A DNA stretch of 36,967 nucleotides from Ramlibacter sp. (lineage in GTDB: Bacteria; Pseudomonadota; Gammaproteobacteria; Burkholderiales; Burkholderiaceae_C). Under the pieces are notes generated by a model. That model worked only from the letters and a program-made list of their open reading frames with translations, made no database searches and was not told where the DNA came from. This document shows positions 9,218 to 17,648 of this stretch, piece after piece. The stretch lies in the NCBI GenBank assembly GCA_028292195.1, contig JAQGMU010000381.1:1-36967 (forward strand). The letters are read 5' to 3'. Positions within the stretch are counted from its first letter, which is position 1. Every line of letters begins with the position of its first letter. The position numbers were made by a program, and so were the translations under genes.

Positions 9218-10246
9218 ATGCCCGCCCCCGCCCCCGCGCCCCGCCGCGCCCCCGCCGCCGTCACCCCGATGGCCTTCGCACTAGCCTTATCGTCAGCCTA
9301 CAAGCGCTACGGCCAGACCCCCGACGCAGCCCTCAAGGCGGCACAGATCACGCCAACCCAGCTGCACAAGGCCGACGCCCGCATGAGCGCCCGCCAGATG
9401 GAGCAACTCTCCGCCACGGCGATGCGCGAACTGGACGACGAGGGCCTGGGCGCCTTCCGCCGCAAGCTGCCTTGGGGCAGCTACGGCATGCTGGCCCGCG
9501 CCTCGTTGACGGCACCCGACCTGGCCACGGCCTTGAAGCGCTGGTGCCGCCACCACGGCCTGATCACCGACGACATCCGGCTGGAACTCACAGTGGCCGG
9601 CACCACGGCCACTTTCACGGTGGAAGAACTGCGCCCGCTGCCTCCGGAGGTGCGCGAACTCAGCCTGGCTTTCCTGCTGCGCAACGTGCACGGCCTGGCC
9701 TGCTGGTACGTCGATTCGCGAATCCCGCTGCAGGAAACGCGTTTCCCGTTCCCCGCGCCGGCCCATGCCGGCGCCTACGCCCACATGTTCCCCGGCCCGC
9801 TGCAGTTCGACGCCGCGCAGGCGGCGCTGCGCTTCGATGCCCGCTACCTGAAGCTGCCCTTGCGGCGCGACGAGAAGGCGCTGGCGCAGATGCTGCAGCG
9901 CGCGCTATCGATCACGGTGCTGCCCTACCGCCGCGACCGCCTGCTGGTACCCCAGGTGCGCCAGGCCCTGGCCGCGCATCCCGACCGCAGCCACAGCGCC
10001 GAGGCGCTGGCCGAACTGCTGAACGTCTCGGCGCGCACCCTGCACCGCCAGCTGAAGGAGGAAGGCGCGGGCCTGCAGCAGCTGAAGGACGAAGTGCGGA
10101 TGGAGCGGGCCAAGGACCTGCTGTACCGGACGAAGAAGCCGGTCAAGCAAGTCGCGGCAGAGGTCGGGTTCCGGAACGAGAAGAGTTTTGCGCGCGCGTT
10201 CCGGGTCTGGGCGGGGGTGGCGCCGGGGCAGTTTCGGGACGGCTGA
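9218..10246 (+). CDS. AraC-family transcriptional regulator, probable liu regulator
   Basis: The protein has 342 residues. The N-terminal about 200 residues match the ligand-binding type found in OruR/ArgR-like AraC proteins (arabinose-binding-like PF12625), with segments such as WGSYGMLARASLTAPDLATAL. The C-terminal about 90 residues hold two helix-turn-helix motifs, including SAEALAELLNVSARTLHRQL and KQVAAEVGFRNEKSFARAF. It is divergent from liuB across a short gap, which makes it the likely regulator of the leucine/isovalerate operon, probably sensing a pathway acid or CoA ester (inference). A second ATG at 9269 (MAFALALSSAYK) begins the well-conserved part and is a reasonable alternative start; the first 17 residues are Pro/Ala-rich. 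Confidence 0.88.
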   Translation: MPAPAPAPRRAPAAVTPMAFALALSSAYKRYGQTPDAALKAAQITPTQLHKADARMSARQMEQLSATAMRELDDEGLGAFRRKLPWGSYGMLARASLTAPDLATALKRWCRHHGLITDDIRLELTVAGTTATFTVEELRPLPPEVRELSLAFLLRNVHGLACWYVDSRIPLQETRFPFPAPAHAGAYAHMFPGPLQFDAAQAALRFDARYLKLPLRRDEKALAQMLQRALSITVLPYRRDRLLVPQVRQALAAHPDRSHSAEALAELLNVSARTLHRQLKEEGAGLQQLKDEVRMERAKDLLYRTKKPVKQVAAEVGFRNEKSFARAFRVWAGVAPGQFRDG

Positions 10247-10274
10247 CTGCCTGCCGCTGCCTCCTGCCGCGGCC

Positions 10275-11393
10275 TCAGCGCGCGAACGACCCGTCCTTGC
10301 GGACCATGGTCAGCGCGACGAAGCGCGAGCCCAGGTTGTTCTGCTTGCCATAGCTGATCGAGAAGCCGCCGAGGTCCTCATTGGTGAGACCCTTGAGGGT
10401 GGCGATCAGCTTGGCACGGGTGTACGGCTGCGACGTCTTCTGCAAAGCGGCCGCCACCAGCTTCGCGTTGAGGAAACCCTCCATGCTGTTGTAGCTGAAC
10501 TTGCGGTCGTCGAGGGCGCCGATGACCTTCTGGTACTCGCGCACCACCGGGTTGCCGAGCTCGGTGAACGGATAGGGCACGACCTGGCTGACGATGACGC
10601 CGGAAGATTCCTCGCCGAGGTCCGCGTGCAGGCCCGAAGCCACGCTCAGCACGAAGAACTGCGGTGACAACCCCTTGGCCCGGATGCCCTTGATCAGGGC
10701 CGCGGCCGGCTTGGACTGGCCGATGTACAGCACCGCCTGGGGCTTGGCCGCGGCCATGGCGTCGACCGCCTTGGCGACGTCCACGGTGCCGCGCGGCACC
10801 GGTCCGACCGCAACCGGTTCGGAGCCACGCTTCTTCAGCGAGGCATTCAGCGCATCCAGGCCTTCCTTGCCGAAGGCGTCGTCCTGGTACGCGGCGCCGA
10901 TGCGCGTGATGCCGATGGTCCAGGCGTGGTTCACCGCCGCCTCGATCTCGTCGGTCGTGCTGGCGCGCAGGTGGAACAGCCCTTCCACGTACGGGTCGCG
11001 CAGCGACTTGGCGCCGCTGGTGTTGCCGATCTCGGCGATGCCGGCCGCCTGCACCAGCGGGATGATCTTCTGCACGTTGGCCGTGCCCCGGTAGCCCACC
11101 AGTGCCAGCGCGTTCTGGTCGATCAGCGCCTTGGTGTTCTCGGCCGTCTTGTCGGGGTTGAAGCCGTCGTCCAGGCTCACCAGCTTGATTTTCTCGCCGC
11201 GGATTCCGCCCTTGCGGTTCAGCTCGTCGAAATACGCGTTCATGCCCCGCACGTAGTCCTTGGTCAGGGCCGCCGAGGTGCCGGACAGGTCGCCGGAATG
11301 ACCGAGGACGATGTCCGCGAAGGACAGGCACGGCGCCATGACGGCGAACATGGCGAGGACGCGGCCGGCGCGGGCCAGCGGGGATACGGTCAT
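10275..11393 (-). CDS. Periplasmic receptor of branched-chain amino acid ABC type (orphan)
   Basis: The protein has 372 residues. An N-terminal signal peptide (VLAMFAVMAPCLSFA) precedes IVLGHSGDLSGTSAALTKDYVRGMNAYFDELN, the standard opening of the LivJ-like Peripla_BP_6 family. The full two-lobe length is present, ending near FVALTMVRKDGSF. Such proteins capture amino acids, amides or aromatic acids in the periplasm for ABC import. No permease or ATPase gene is adjacent, so it is an orphan receptor or works with a transporter elsewhere. It converges on the AraC-type gene with a 28-base gap. Since it is near the liu operon, leucine or an isovalerate-related solute is possible, but nothing in the sequence fixes the ligand. 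Confidence 0.9.
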   Translation of the reverse strand: MTVSPLARAGRVLAMFAVMAPCLSFADIVLGHSGDLSGTSAALTKDYVRGMNAYFDELNRKGGIRGEKIKLVSLDDGFNPDKTAENTKALIDQNALALVGYRGTANVQKIIPLVQAAGIAEIGNTSGAKSLRDPYVEGLFHLRASTTDEIEAAVNHAWTIGITRIGAAYQDDAFGKEGLDALNASLKKRGSEPVAVGPVPRGTVDVAKAVDAMAAAKPQAVLYIGQSKPAAALIKGIRAKGLSPQFFVLSVASGLHADLGEESSGVIVSQVVPYPFTELGNPVVREYQKVIGALDDRKFSYNSMEGFLNAKLVAAALQKTSQPYTRAKLIATLKGLTNEDLGGFSISYGKQNNLGSRFVALTMVRKDGSFAR

Positions 11394-11526
11394 GCAGAGG
11401 ACTCCCGTTGAATGTTCTCAAGGCTCAGTGGCCAACCCCGCAAGCTAGTCTAGCTCCGCAAGACGCCGCTCAGGGTTGTCCCTAGTCCACAGCAATTGTT
11501 CACGCCGCCGTGGCGTGCGTGGGCTG

Positions 11527-11730
11527 TCAGTGTTGAGTCAGGTCCTGGCTGTCCTTGACGCCGGACTTCTCGTTCTGGAGTTCCTGTCGTTGCGCGTCTG
11601 CCAGCCGATATCCCTGGATGCCAGCCTGGACGTCCGGGTCATTGAGCCGATTCAGGTCCCCTTGGGCAATGGCGGCAGTGGCCAGGGTCGCGGCGAGGGC
11701 GATTGCAGAGAAGGCGATCTGGGCTTGCAT
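11527..11730 (-). CDS. Small secreted protein of unknown function
   Basis: This is a 67-residue protein with a clear signal peptide (AFSAIALAATLATAAIA, likely cleaved before or after AQGD) and a mature part of about 45 residues. The mature part is hydrophilic and probably helical, with RLNDPDVQAGIQGYRLADAQRQEL. An AAAGGA Shine-Dalgarno lies 7-8 bases ahead of the ATG, which supports it being real despite its size. I recognise no family with confidence; small DUF4148-like periplasmic proteins of Burkholderiales are similar in plan. It stands alone on the minus strand, divergent from the Bug/TctC gene of the next cluster. Confidence 0.65.
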   Translation of the reverse strand: MQAQIAFSAIALAATLATAAIAQGDLNRLNDPDVQAGIQGYRLADAQRQELQNEKSGVKDSQDLTQH

Positions 11731-11849
11731 GGCAGGATCCTTTCGTCGGAACTTTAGGAGCCCGCCCTTAGACAGCTCTTAGTCCCGTCTTAGCCCTGAA
11801 TGAGGGCGCCGGCGGCCGGACCGGGCGAGGCGCGCTCATCCTGAAGTCC

Positions 11850-11906
11850 AACTAACTTATTCCTGTAGCACCAAATAGTTTCTTTTTCGAATGCACTCTC
11901 TAAACT
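11850..11906 (+). promoter_or_regulatory. AT-rich promoter region ahead of the D-amino-acid cluster
   Basis: The 227-base divergent gap 11731-11957 holds one clearly AT-rich patch at about 11850-11910, unlike the GC-rich surroundings. Within it AACTA (11850-11854) and TAGTT (11876-11880) form a loose inverted repeat, and TTTCTT with TAAACT (11901-11906), 16 bases apart, is a weak promoter candidate. A regulator site for the cluster's LysR protein would be expected here, but none is convincing. Confidence 0.3.
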
Positions 11907-11957
11907 AAGTCCATTACGGGGCCCATTCGCCGGCGCCGGTTCCCTGGAGTCGTCCTG

Positions 11958-12926
11958 ATGCGCACACGCCTGCTCTTCGTTTCGCTCGTCTTCGCGGCGC
12001 TGTTCGCGCCCTTGCAGGACGCCTTCGCGGCTTGGCCCGACAAGCCCATCCGCATGATCGTGCCCTCGGCGCCCGGCGGCGCCCCCGACGTGCTGATGCG
12101 CGCGCTGACGGTGCAGTTGTCGCAGCAGCTCGGCGTGCCGATCGTCATCGACAACAAGCCCGGGGCCTCGTACATCATCGGCACCACCGAGGTGGTGCGC
12201 GCACCGGCGGACGGCTACACGCTGGCCTACGGCAACATCGTGTCGCTCGCCACCAACCGTTCGCTGCTGCCCAACGTGCCGTACGACGTCGACAAGGACC
12301 TGACGCTGGTGTCCGGCACCTGGCGCCTGTCCAACATCATGGTGGTCAGCAACACGCTGCCGGTGAAGACCGTGCCGGAGCTGATCGCCTACGCCAAGAA
12401 GAACCCCGGCAAGGTCGCCTTCGCCTCCGACGGCAACGGCACCACGGCCCATCTCGGGTTCGAGCTGTTCAAGACCATGACCGGCACCGACATGCTGCAC
12501 GTTCCCTACAAGGCGGTAACGGCGGCGATCACGGACCTGATGAGCGGTGGCGTGCAGGTGTTGATGGTCAATGCGCCGGTGGTGGCTCCGCACCTCGACG
12601 CCGGCCGCATCCGCGCCCTGGGCATCTCGTCGGCGCAGCGTTCGCCGTTCTACCCCGCCATGCCCACCATCGCCGAAGCCGTGCCGGGCTTCGAGATCGT
12701 TTCCTGGGGCGGCATCATCGGCCCGGCCCACCTGCCGCCGGAGATCGTGGCGCGCCTGAACACCGAGCTGCGCAAGGCCCTGGCAACGCCGGCCGTGCAG
12801 GAGCGCTTCAAGGCGCTCGGGGCGGAGGCGATGCCGAGCACGCCGGAGGAATTCCGGCAACTCTCCCGCCACGAAACCGAGAAGTGGGCGAAGGTGGTCA
12901 AGATCTCCGGCGCCAAGATCGACTGA
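11958..12926 (+). CDS. Bug/TctC-family periplasmic solute receptor
   Basis: The protein has 322 residues with a signal peptide ending near DAFAAWP and the family opening AWPDKPIRMIVPSAPGGAPDVLMR. The characteristic NKPGASYIIGTTEV and VPYKAV segments follow. TctC/Bug proteins bind carboxylates in the periplasm and feed tripartite tricarboxylate transporters, although most Bug genes in Burkholderiales stand without TctAB, as here. GGAG lies 8 bases before the ATG. It heads the plus-strand cluster of D-amino-acid enzymes, with the next gene 11 bases downstream, so its ligand is probably the pathway's carboxylated substrate, for example an N-acyl-D-amino acid or hydroxyaspartate (inference). Confidence 0.92.
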   Translation: MRTRLLFVSLVFAALFAPLQDAFAAWPDKPIRMIVPSAPGGAPDVLMRALTVQLSQQLGVPIVIDNKPGASYIIGTTEVVRAPADGYTLAYGNIVSLATNRSLLPNVPYDVDKDLTLVSGTWRLSNIMVVSNTLPVKTVPELIAYAKKNPGKVAFASDGNGTTAHLGFELFKTMTGTDMLHVPYKAVTAAITDLMSGGVQVLMVNAPVVAPHLDAGRIRALGISSAQRSPFYPAMPTIAEAVPGFEIVSWGGIIGPAHLPPEIVARLNTELRKALATPAVQERFKALGAEAMPSTPEEFRQLSRHETEKWAKVVKISGAKID

Positions 12927-12937
12927 AGCCGCCCGCC

Positions 12938-14053
12938 ATGAGCCCCTGGAAAGCCGCACAACCCGGCGACCCGCTCAGCAGGGTCGACACCCCCGCGCTG
13001 GTGCTGGACCTCGACGCCTTCGAACGCAACCTGCAGCGCATGGCCGATGCGGTGCGCGGCAGCAAGGTGCGGCTGCGCGCGCACGCCAAGAGCCACAAGT
13101 GCCCCGAGATCGCGCGCCGGCAGCTGGCGCTGGGCGCGACGGGCATCTGCTGCCAGAAGGTCAGCGAAGCGGCCGTTTTCGTGGACGCCGGCGTCGAGGA
13201 CATCCTGATCACGAACCAGGTGGTCGGCGACGCCAAGCTGGTCCGCCTGATGGCGCTGGCCAAGCGCGCCCGCATGGGCGTGCTGGTCGATCACCCGGCA
13301 CAGCTGCACGCGCTGGCCAGCGCGGCGCGGGCCGCCCAGGCTGCGCTCGACGTGTATGTCGAAGTGGACGTGGGCTCCGGCCGATGCGGCGTCCCGCCAG
13401 GGCTCGCCGCCATCCGGCTGGCGGAACTGGCGGCCGACAGCTCCCCGCTGCGCTTCGCCGGCCTGCACTGCTACCACGGCAGGGCGCAGCACCTGCGCAC
13501 CCCGGCCGAGCGCGCAGCGGCGATCACCTACGCCGTCGTGGCCGCCGCCGAGACCCGCGCGGCCATCGAGGCGCGCGGCATTCCCGTGCCCATCGTCACG
13601 GGCGCCGGCACCGGCACCTTCATGCACGAGCGCGACTCCGGCGTGTTCAACGAGATCCAGGCCGGCTCCTACATCTTCATGGACCGCGACTACGCCGACA
13701 ACCAGCGTTCGTCGCGGGACATCGTCTTCGAGCACGCGCTGTTCGTGCGCTCCACCGTCATGAGCCGGCCGTCCGCCCTGCGCGCGGTGGTCGATGCCGG
13801 CCTCAAGGCGTCCAGCGTGGACAGCGGCATGCCCGGCATCTGGCAGCGGCCCGAGCTGCGCTACCTGAAGGCGGCCGACGAACACGGCCTCATCGGCAGC
13901 GAGCAGGGCGCGGCGCCGGCGCTGGGCGAAACCCTGATGCTGATCCCCGGGCATTGCGACCCGACCGTGAATCTCTACGACGAGCTGGTGTGCTACCGCG
14001 GCGAGACGGTCGAGGCCGTCTGGCCCATCGCCGCCCGCGGCGCCCTGCTCTGA
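12938..14053 (+). CDS. D-threonine aldolase / 3-hydroxy-D-aspartate aldolase-like enzyme (DSD1 family)
   Basis: The protein has 371 residues and is a fold-type III PLP enzyme. The PLP-binding Lys is expected at residue 51 in RAHAKSHKCPEIA, with an alanine-racemase-like barrel after it (DVYVEVDVGSGRCGV). The C-terminal metal site reads PGHCDPTVNLYDEL, with His339 and Asp341. A His-x-Asp pair is what D-threonine aldolases use for their divalent metal, whereas the D-serine dehydratase branch has His-x-Cys, so an aldolase is favoured. Likely reaction: a D-3-hydroxyamino acid to glycine plus an aldehyde, or glyoxylate if the substrate is D-3-hydroxyaspartate (the BhcC reaction). The ATG at 12938 is chosen because upstream ORF sequence overlaps the receptor gene. 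Substrate is inferred. Confidence 0.85.
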   Translation: MSPWKAAQPGDPLSRVDTPALVLDLDAFERNLQRMADAVRGSKVRLRAHAKSHKCPEIARRQLALGATGICCQKVSEAAVFVDAGVEDILITNQVVGDAKLVRLMALAKRARMGVLVDHPAQLHALASAARAAQAALDVYVEVDVGSGRCGVPPGLAAIRLAELAADSSPLRFAGLHCYHGRAQHLRTPAERAAAITYAVVAAAETRAAIEARGIPVPIVTGAGTGTFMHERDSGVFNEIQAGSYIFMDRDYADNQRSSRDIVFEHALFVRSTVMSRPSALRAVVDAGLKASSVDSGMPGIWQRPELRYLKAADEHGLIGSEQGAAPALGETLMLIPGHCDPTVNLYDELVCYRGETVEAVWPIAARGALL

Positions 14054-14073
14054 CGCTTCAATCCACACCAACC

Positions 14074-15534
14074 ATGCAAGACACTTTCGACATCCTTGTC
14101 CGCAACGCCGAAATCGTCGACGGCACGGGCGCCCCGCGCTTCGCCGGCGACATCGGCATCAGCGGTGACCGCATCGCGCGCATCGGCGACCTGGCCGGCC
14201 GCAGCGGCCGCACCGAGATCGACCTCGGCGGACGCATCGCCGCGCCGGGCTTCATCGACGCCCACACCCACGACGACCGCCTGCTGCTCTCCGGTGGCGA
14301 CATGGCCCCCAAGGTGAGCCAGGGCGTGACCACGGTCATCGGCGGCAACTGCGGCATCTCGATGGCGCCGATGCCGCGCGCCATCCCGCAGCCGGTCACG
14401 CCGCCGCTCAACCTGCTGGACGACCAGGGCGGCTGGTTCCGCTTCCGCGATTTCGCTTCCTACCTGCAGGCCGTGCGCGCCCAGCCCGCCGCCACCAACT
14501 GCGCGATGCTGGTCGGCCACACCACGCTGCGGGTGGCCACACTGGACGACCTCGAGCGTCCCGCCACCACGGCCCAGATTGCGCAGATGCGCGCGCTGGT
14601 GCAGGAGGCGATGGAAGCCGGCGCCATCGGCGTCTCCACCGGCCTGTTCTACGAGCCCGCGGTGGCGGCGCCGACCGAGGAGGTGATCGAGACCTGCCGG
14701 CCGCTGAAGGACTTCGGCGGCCTGTACTGCACCCACATGCGCGACGAGGCCGACCACGTCATCACCTCGCTCGAAGAGACCTTCCGCATCGGCCGCGAGG
14801 TCGGGGTGCCGGTGGTGATCTCGCACCACAAGGTGGTCGGCCAGGCCAACTACGGCCGCTCGGAAGAGACGCTCGCCTTCATCCGCCGCAACATGGCGCT
14901 GCAGCCGATCTGCCTGGACTGCTATCCCTACACCGCCGGTTCCACCGTGCTGTCGGCCGACCGCGCCGCCACTTCCACCCGCGTCATCGTCAGCTGGTCG
15001 AAGGCCCTGCCGCAGTTTGCCGGCCGCGACCTGGACGCCATCGCGCGTGAGCTCGGCGTGCCGCAGGACGAGGCGATCCGCCGCCTCGATCCGGCCGGCG
15101 CGATCTACTTCCGCATGGACGAGGCCGACGTCCAGCGCATCCTGCAGTTCGACGAGACCATGATCGGCTCCGACGGCCTGCCGCACGACGCCTCGCCGCA
15201 TCCGCGCCTGTGGGGCAGCTTCCCGCGCGTGCTGGGCCACTACGGCCGCGGCCTCGGCCTGTTCCCGCTGGAGACCGCGGTGCACAAGATGACCGGCCTG
15301 ACGGCGAAGAACTTCGGCCTGGCCGACCGCGGCGTGCTGAAGGAAGGCGCCTATGCCGATCTCTGCCTGTTCGACGCCGACACGGTCGACGAGGCCGCCA
15401 GCTACGCGGCGCCGATCGCGGCGGCGCGCGGCATCGACACCGTGGTGGTCAACGGCGCGGTGGTCTGGCGCGAGGGGCGCAGCACCGGCGCCCGCCCGGG
15501 CCAGGTGCTGCGCCGCCAGGCCGGAGGCCATTGA
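14074..15534 (+). CDS. N-acyl-D-amino-acid deacylase (amidohydrolase superfamily)
   Basis: The protein has 486 residues. DAHTHDD (His64, His66) is the N-terminal metal motif of the amidohydrolase fold, and GGNCGIS holds Cys93 at the place of the zinc-ligand Cys of D-aminoacylases. FDILVRNAEIVDGTGAPRF at the start and the small beta-domain sequence at the C-terminus (KEGAYADLCLFDADTV) are standard for D-aminoacylase. It hydrolyses N-acyl-D-amino acids to free D-amino acid and carboxylate. It lies between two DSD1-type enzymes that act on D-3-hydroxyamino acids, so it probably supplies their substrate. There is no signal peptide, so it should act in the cytoplasm. Specificity among D-amino acids cannot be read from sequence. 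Confidence 0.88.
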   Translation: MQDTFDILVRNAEIVDGTGAPRFAGDIGISGDRIARIGDLAGRSGRTEIDLGGRIAAPGFIDAHTHDDRLLLSGGDMAPKVSQGVTTVIGGNCGISMAPMPRAIPQPVTPPLNLLDDQGGWFRFRDFASYLQAVRAQPAATNCAMLVGHTTLRVATLDDLERPATTAQIAQMRALVQEAMEAGAIGVSTGLFYEPAVAAPTEEVIETCRPLKDFGGLYCTHMRDEADHVITSLEETFRIGREVGVPVVISHHKVVGQANYGRSEETLAFIRRNMALQPICLDCYPYTAGSTVLSADRAATSTRVIVSWSKALPQFAGRDLDAIARELGVPQDEAIRRLDPAGAIYFRMDEADVQRILQFDETMIGSDGLPHDASPHPRLWGSFPRVLGHYGRGLGLFPLETAVHKMTGLTAKNFGLADRGVLKEGAYADLCLFDADTVDEAASYAAPIAAARGIDTVVVNGAVVWREGRSTGARPGQVLRRQAGGH

Positions 15535-15535
15535 G

Positions 15536-16669
15536 ATGACGAGCACCCTCGAAGGGATGGAAACGCCGGCCCTGCTGCTCGACGAAGCGCGCATGGACCG
15601 GAACATCGAACGCATGCGCAAGCAGGTGCAGCGGCTGGGCGTCGCCTTCCGCCCGCACGTCAAGACCAGCAAGTGCATCGAGGTCGCGCGCCGCATGATG
15701 GGCAGCTGGGAAGGGCCCATCACCGTGTCGACCCTGCTGGAGGCCGACTACTTCGCCGGCCGCGGCGTCAAGGACATCCTGTACGCCGTCTGCATCGCAC
15801 CGAACAAGCTGGACCACGTGCTGGCGCTGCAGGCGCGGGGCGTGCGCATGTCCATCATCCTGGACAGCGTGGACGCAGCACAGATGGTCGTCGAGCGGCT
15901 GGCCGACGCGCCCGACATCGGCGTGCTGATCGAGGTGGATTCGGACGGCCACCGCTCCGGCGTCAAGCCGGATTCGGCCGAGCTGCTGCGGATCGGCCTG
16001 ACGCTGGAGGCCAGCGGCATCGCGGTGCGCGGCGTGATGACGCACGCCGGGAGCTCCTACGACTGCCGCAGCGCCGACGCGATCCGCGCCATGGCGGAAC
16101 AGGAACGCACGGCCATCGTGCTGGCCGCCGAGCGGCTGCGGGCGGCGGGCATCGCCTGCCCCGTGGTCAGCCTGGGCTCCACGCCGACGGGGCTGTATGC
16201 AGAGCACCTGGAGGGCGTGACCGAGCTGCGGGCCGGGGTCTATGTCTTCTTCGACCTCGTCATGGCCGGCCTCGGCGTCTGCGCGGTCGACGACATCGCG
16301 CTGTCGGTTCTGGCCACCGTCATCGGCCACCAGCGCGAGAAGGGCTGGACGCTGCTGGATGCCGGCTGGATGGCGATGTCGCGCGATCGCGGCACGGCCA
16401 GCCAGCCGGTGGACCAGGGGTACGGCCTCGTCTGCGACCTCGAGGGCCGGCCGCTGCGGGACTACATCCTGGTCGGCGCCAACCAGGAGCACGGCATCAT
16501 GGCGGCGCGGCCAGGCAGCGGCGCCGATGGGCTGCACCTGCCGATCGGCACGCAGGTGCGGATCCTGCCGAATCACGCCTGTTCCACCGCGGCGCAGTAC
16601 GGCGAATACCACGTGGTGGCGCCGCCCCTCCAGCTGAAGGCGACCTGGCAGCGCTTCAGCGGCTGGTAG
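15536..16669 (+). CDS. D-serine / D-threo-3-hydroxyaspartate dehydratase-like enzyme (DSD1 family)
   Basis: The protein has 377 residues, a second fold-type III PLP enzyme clearly diverged from the first. The PLP Lys is Lys43 in FRPHVKTSKCIEVA. The C-terminal metal site reads PNHACSTAAQY, with His347 and Cys349, the His-x-Cys zinc pair of eukaryotic-type D-serine dehydratase and of the D-threo-3-hydroxyaspartate dehydratase described from Delftia. A dehydratase yielding an enamine/imine and then a ketoacid plus ammonia is therefore favoured. GGAGG lies about 10 bases before the ATG, which starts 1 base after the deacylase stop. The neighbouring reductase-family gene suggests the imine may be captured before it hydrolyses. 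Substrate is inferred; an aldolase role is less likely. Confidence 0.85.
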   Translation: MTSTLEGMETPALLLDEARMDRNIERMRKQVQRLGVAFRPHVKTSKCIEVARRMMGSWEGPITVSTLLEADYFAGRGVKDILYAVCIAPNKLDHVLALQARGVRMSIILDSVDAAQMVVERLADAPDIGVLIEVDSDGHRSGVKPDSAELLRIGLTLEASGIAVRGVMTHAGSSYDCRSADAIRAMAEQERTAIVLAAERLRAAGIACPVVSLGSTPTGLYAEHLEGVTELRAGVYVFFDLVMAGLGVCAVDDIALSVLATVIGHQREKGWTLLDAGWMAMSRDRGTASQPVDQGYGLVCDLEGRPLRDYILVGANQEHGIMAARPGSGADGLHLPIGTQVRILPNHACSTAAQYGEYHVVAPPLQLKATWQRFSGW

Positions 16670-16678
16670 GAAGTCCCC

Positions 16679-17647
16679 ATGCTCATACTTTCCGAAGAAC
16701 ATGCGCGGGCGCTGGTCAAGGCCTCCGACGCGATCGGCGTCATCGAGGAAACCTTCGCCGCCATGGCGCGCGGCCAGGCCCGCAACTACCCGGTGGTGCG
16801 GGAGGTGGTGGGCTACCAGGACGCCGTGTTCGGGGTCAAGACCGGAGCCGACTGCGCCCAGCCGCTGCTGGGCCTGAAGGCCGGCGGCTACTGGCCGCAC
16901 AATGCGGCCAAGGGGCTGGGCAACCACCAGTCGGGCACCTTGCTGTTCGACCCGGAGACCGGGCGCGCCAAGGCGCTGGTCAGCGCGAACTACCTGACGG
17001 GCGTTCGCACCGGCGCGGCCAGCGCGATTGCCGCCAAACACCTGTCCCGCGCGGACAGCACCGTGCTGGGCATGGTGGGCACCGGCGTCCAGGCCACGTA
17101 CCAGCTGCAGGCGATGCTGGCCGTGCGGACCATCCGGCGGGTGCGCGCATGGGACCCGCAGGCGGACAGCCTGCGCGCCTTCGGCCGCATCGTGACGCAA
17201 CTGGGGCTGGCGTTCGAGCCGCAGCCCGGCCCGCGCCAGGTGGCGGAGGAGGCGGACGTGCTGGTCACCGTCACGCCCTCGCAGCAGCCGCTGATCGAAC
17301 ACGGGTGGCTGCGTCCCGGCGCCCATGTCTGCGCGATGGGCGCGGACACCAAGGGCAAGCAGGAGCTGGCCACCGAAGTCGTGGCGAAGGCGGCGGTGTT
17401 CGTGGACGAGCCGGGCCAGGCGATCTCGATCGGCGAGTGCCAGCATGCGTTCGGCGCCGGGCTGCTCACGCTGGCCGGCCTGCGCACGCTTGGCGACGTG
17501 GTGGCCGGCAAGTGCGCCGGCCGCCAGTCCGAACAAGAGATCACCCTGTTCGACGGCACCGGTGTCGCCCTGCAGGACCTGGCGGTGGCGGAACTGGCGG
17601 TGCGGCTGGCCACGCGCCATGGAGTCGGAGCCAAGGTACAGTTCTAG
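16679..17647 (+). CDS. Ornithine cyclodeaminase / mu-crystallin family protein, candidate imine reductase
   Basis: The protein has 322 residues. The family features are visible: Lys67 in GLKAGGYWPHN, Arg110 in YLTGVRTGAASAIAA, a Rossmann GMVGTGVQATYQLQA around 131-145, and a C-terminal FDGTGVALQDLAVAELA. The family includes ornithine cyclodeaminase, alanine dehydrogenase, ketimine reductases and BhcD, the iminosuccinate reductase of the beta-hydroxyaspartate cycle. It starts 9 bases after the dehydratase-like gene. In that setting reduction of an imine (iminosuccinate to L-aspartate if the substrate is hydroxyaspartate) is the most economical role. True ornithine cyclodeaminase activity is less likely, as no arginine or proline genes are near. 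Confidence 0.87.
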   Translation: MLILSEEHARALVKASDAIGVIEETFAAMARGQARNYPVVREVVGYQDAVFGVKTGADCAQPLLGLKAGGYWPHNAAKGLGNHQSGTLLFDPETGRAKALVSANYLTGVRTGAASAIAAKHLSRADSTVLGMVGTGVQATYQLQAMLAVRTIRRVRAWDPQADSLRAFGRIVTQLGLAFEPQPGPRQVAEEADVLVTVTPSQQPLIEHGWLRPGAHVCAMGADTKGKQELATEVVAKAAVFVDEPGQAISIGECQHAFGAGLLTLAGLRTLGDVVAGKCAGRQSEQEITLFDGTGVALQDLAVAELAVRLATRHGVGAKVQF

Positions 17648-17648
17648 G

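Noticed and set aside
16679-17647. True ornithine cyclodeaminase
   Set aside because: The family is broad, no arginine/ornithine/proline genes are adjacent, and neighbours point to an imine substrate from D-hydroxyamino acids.
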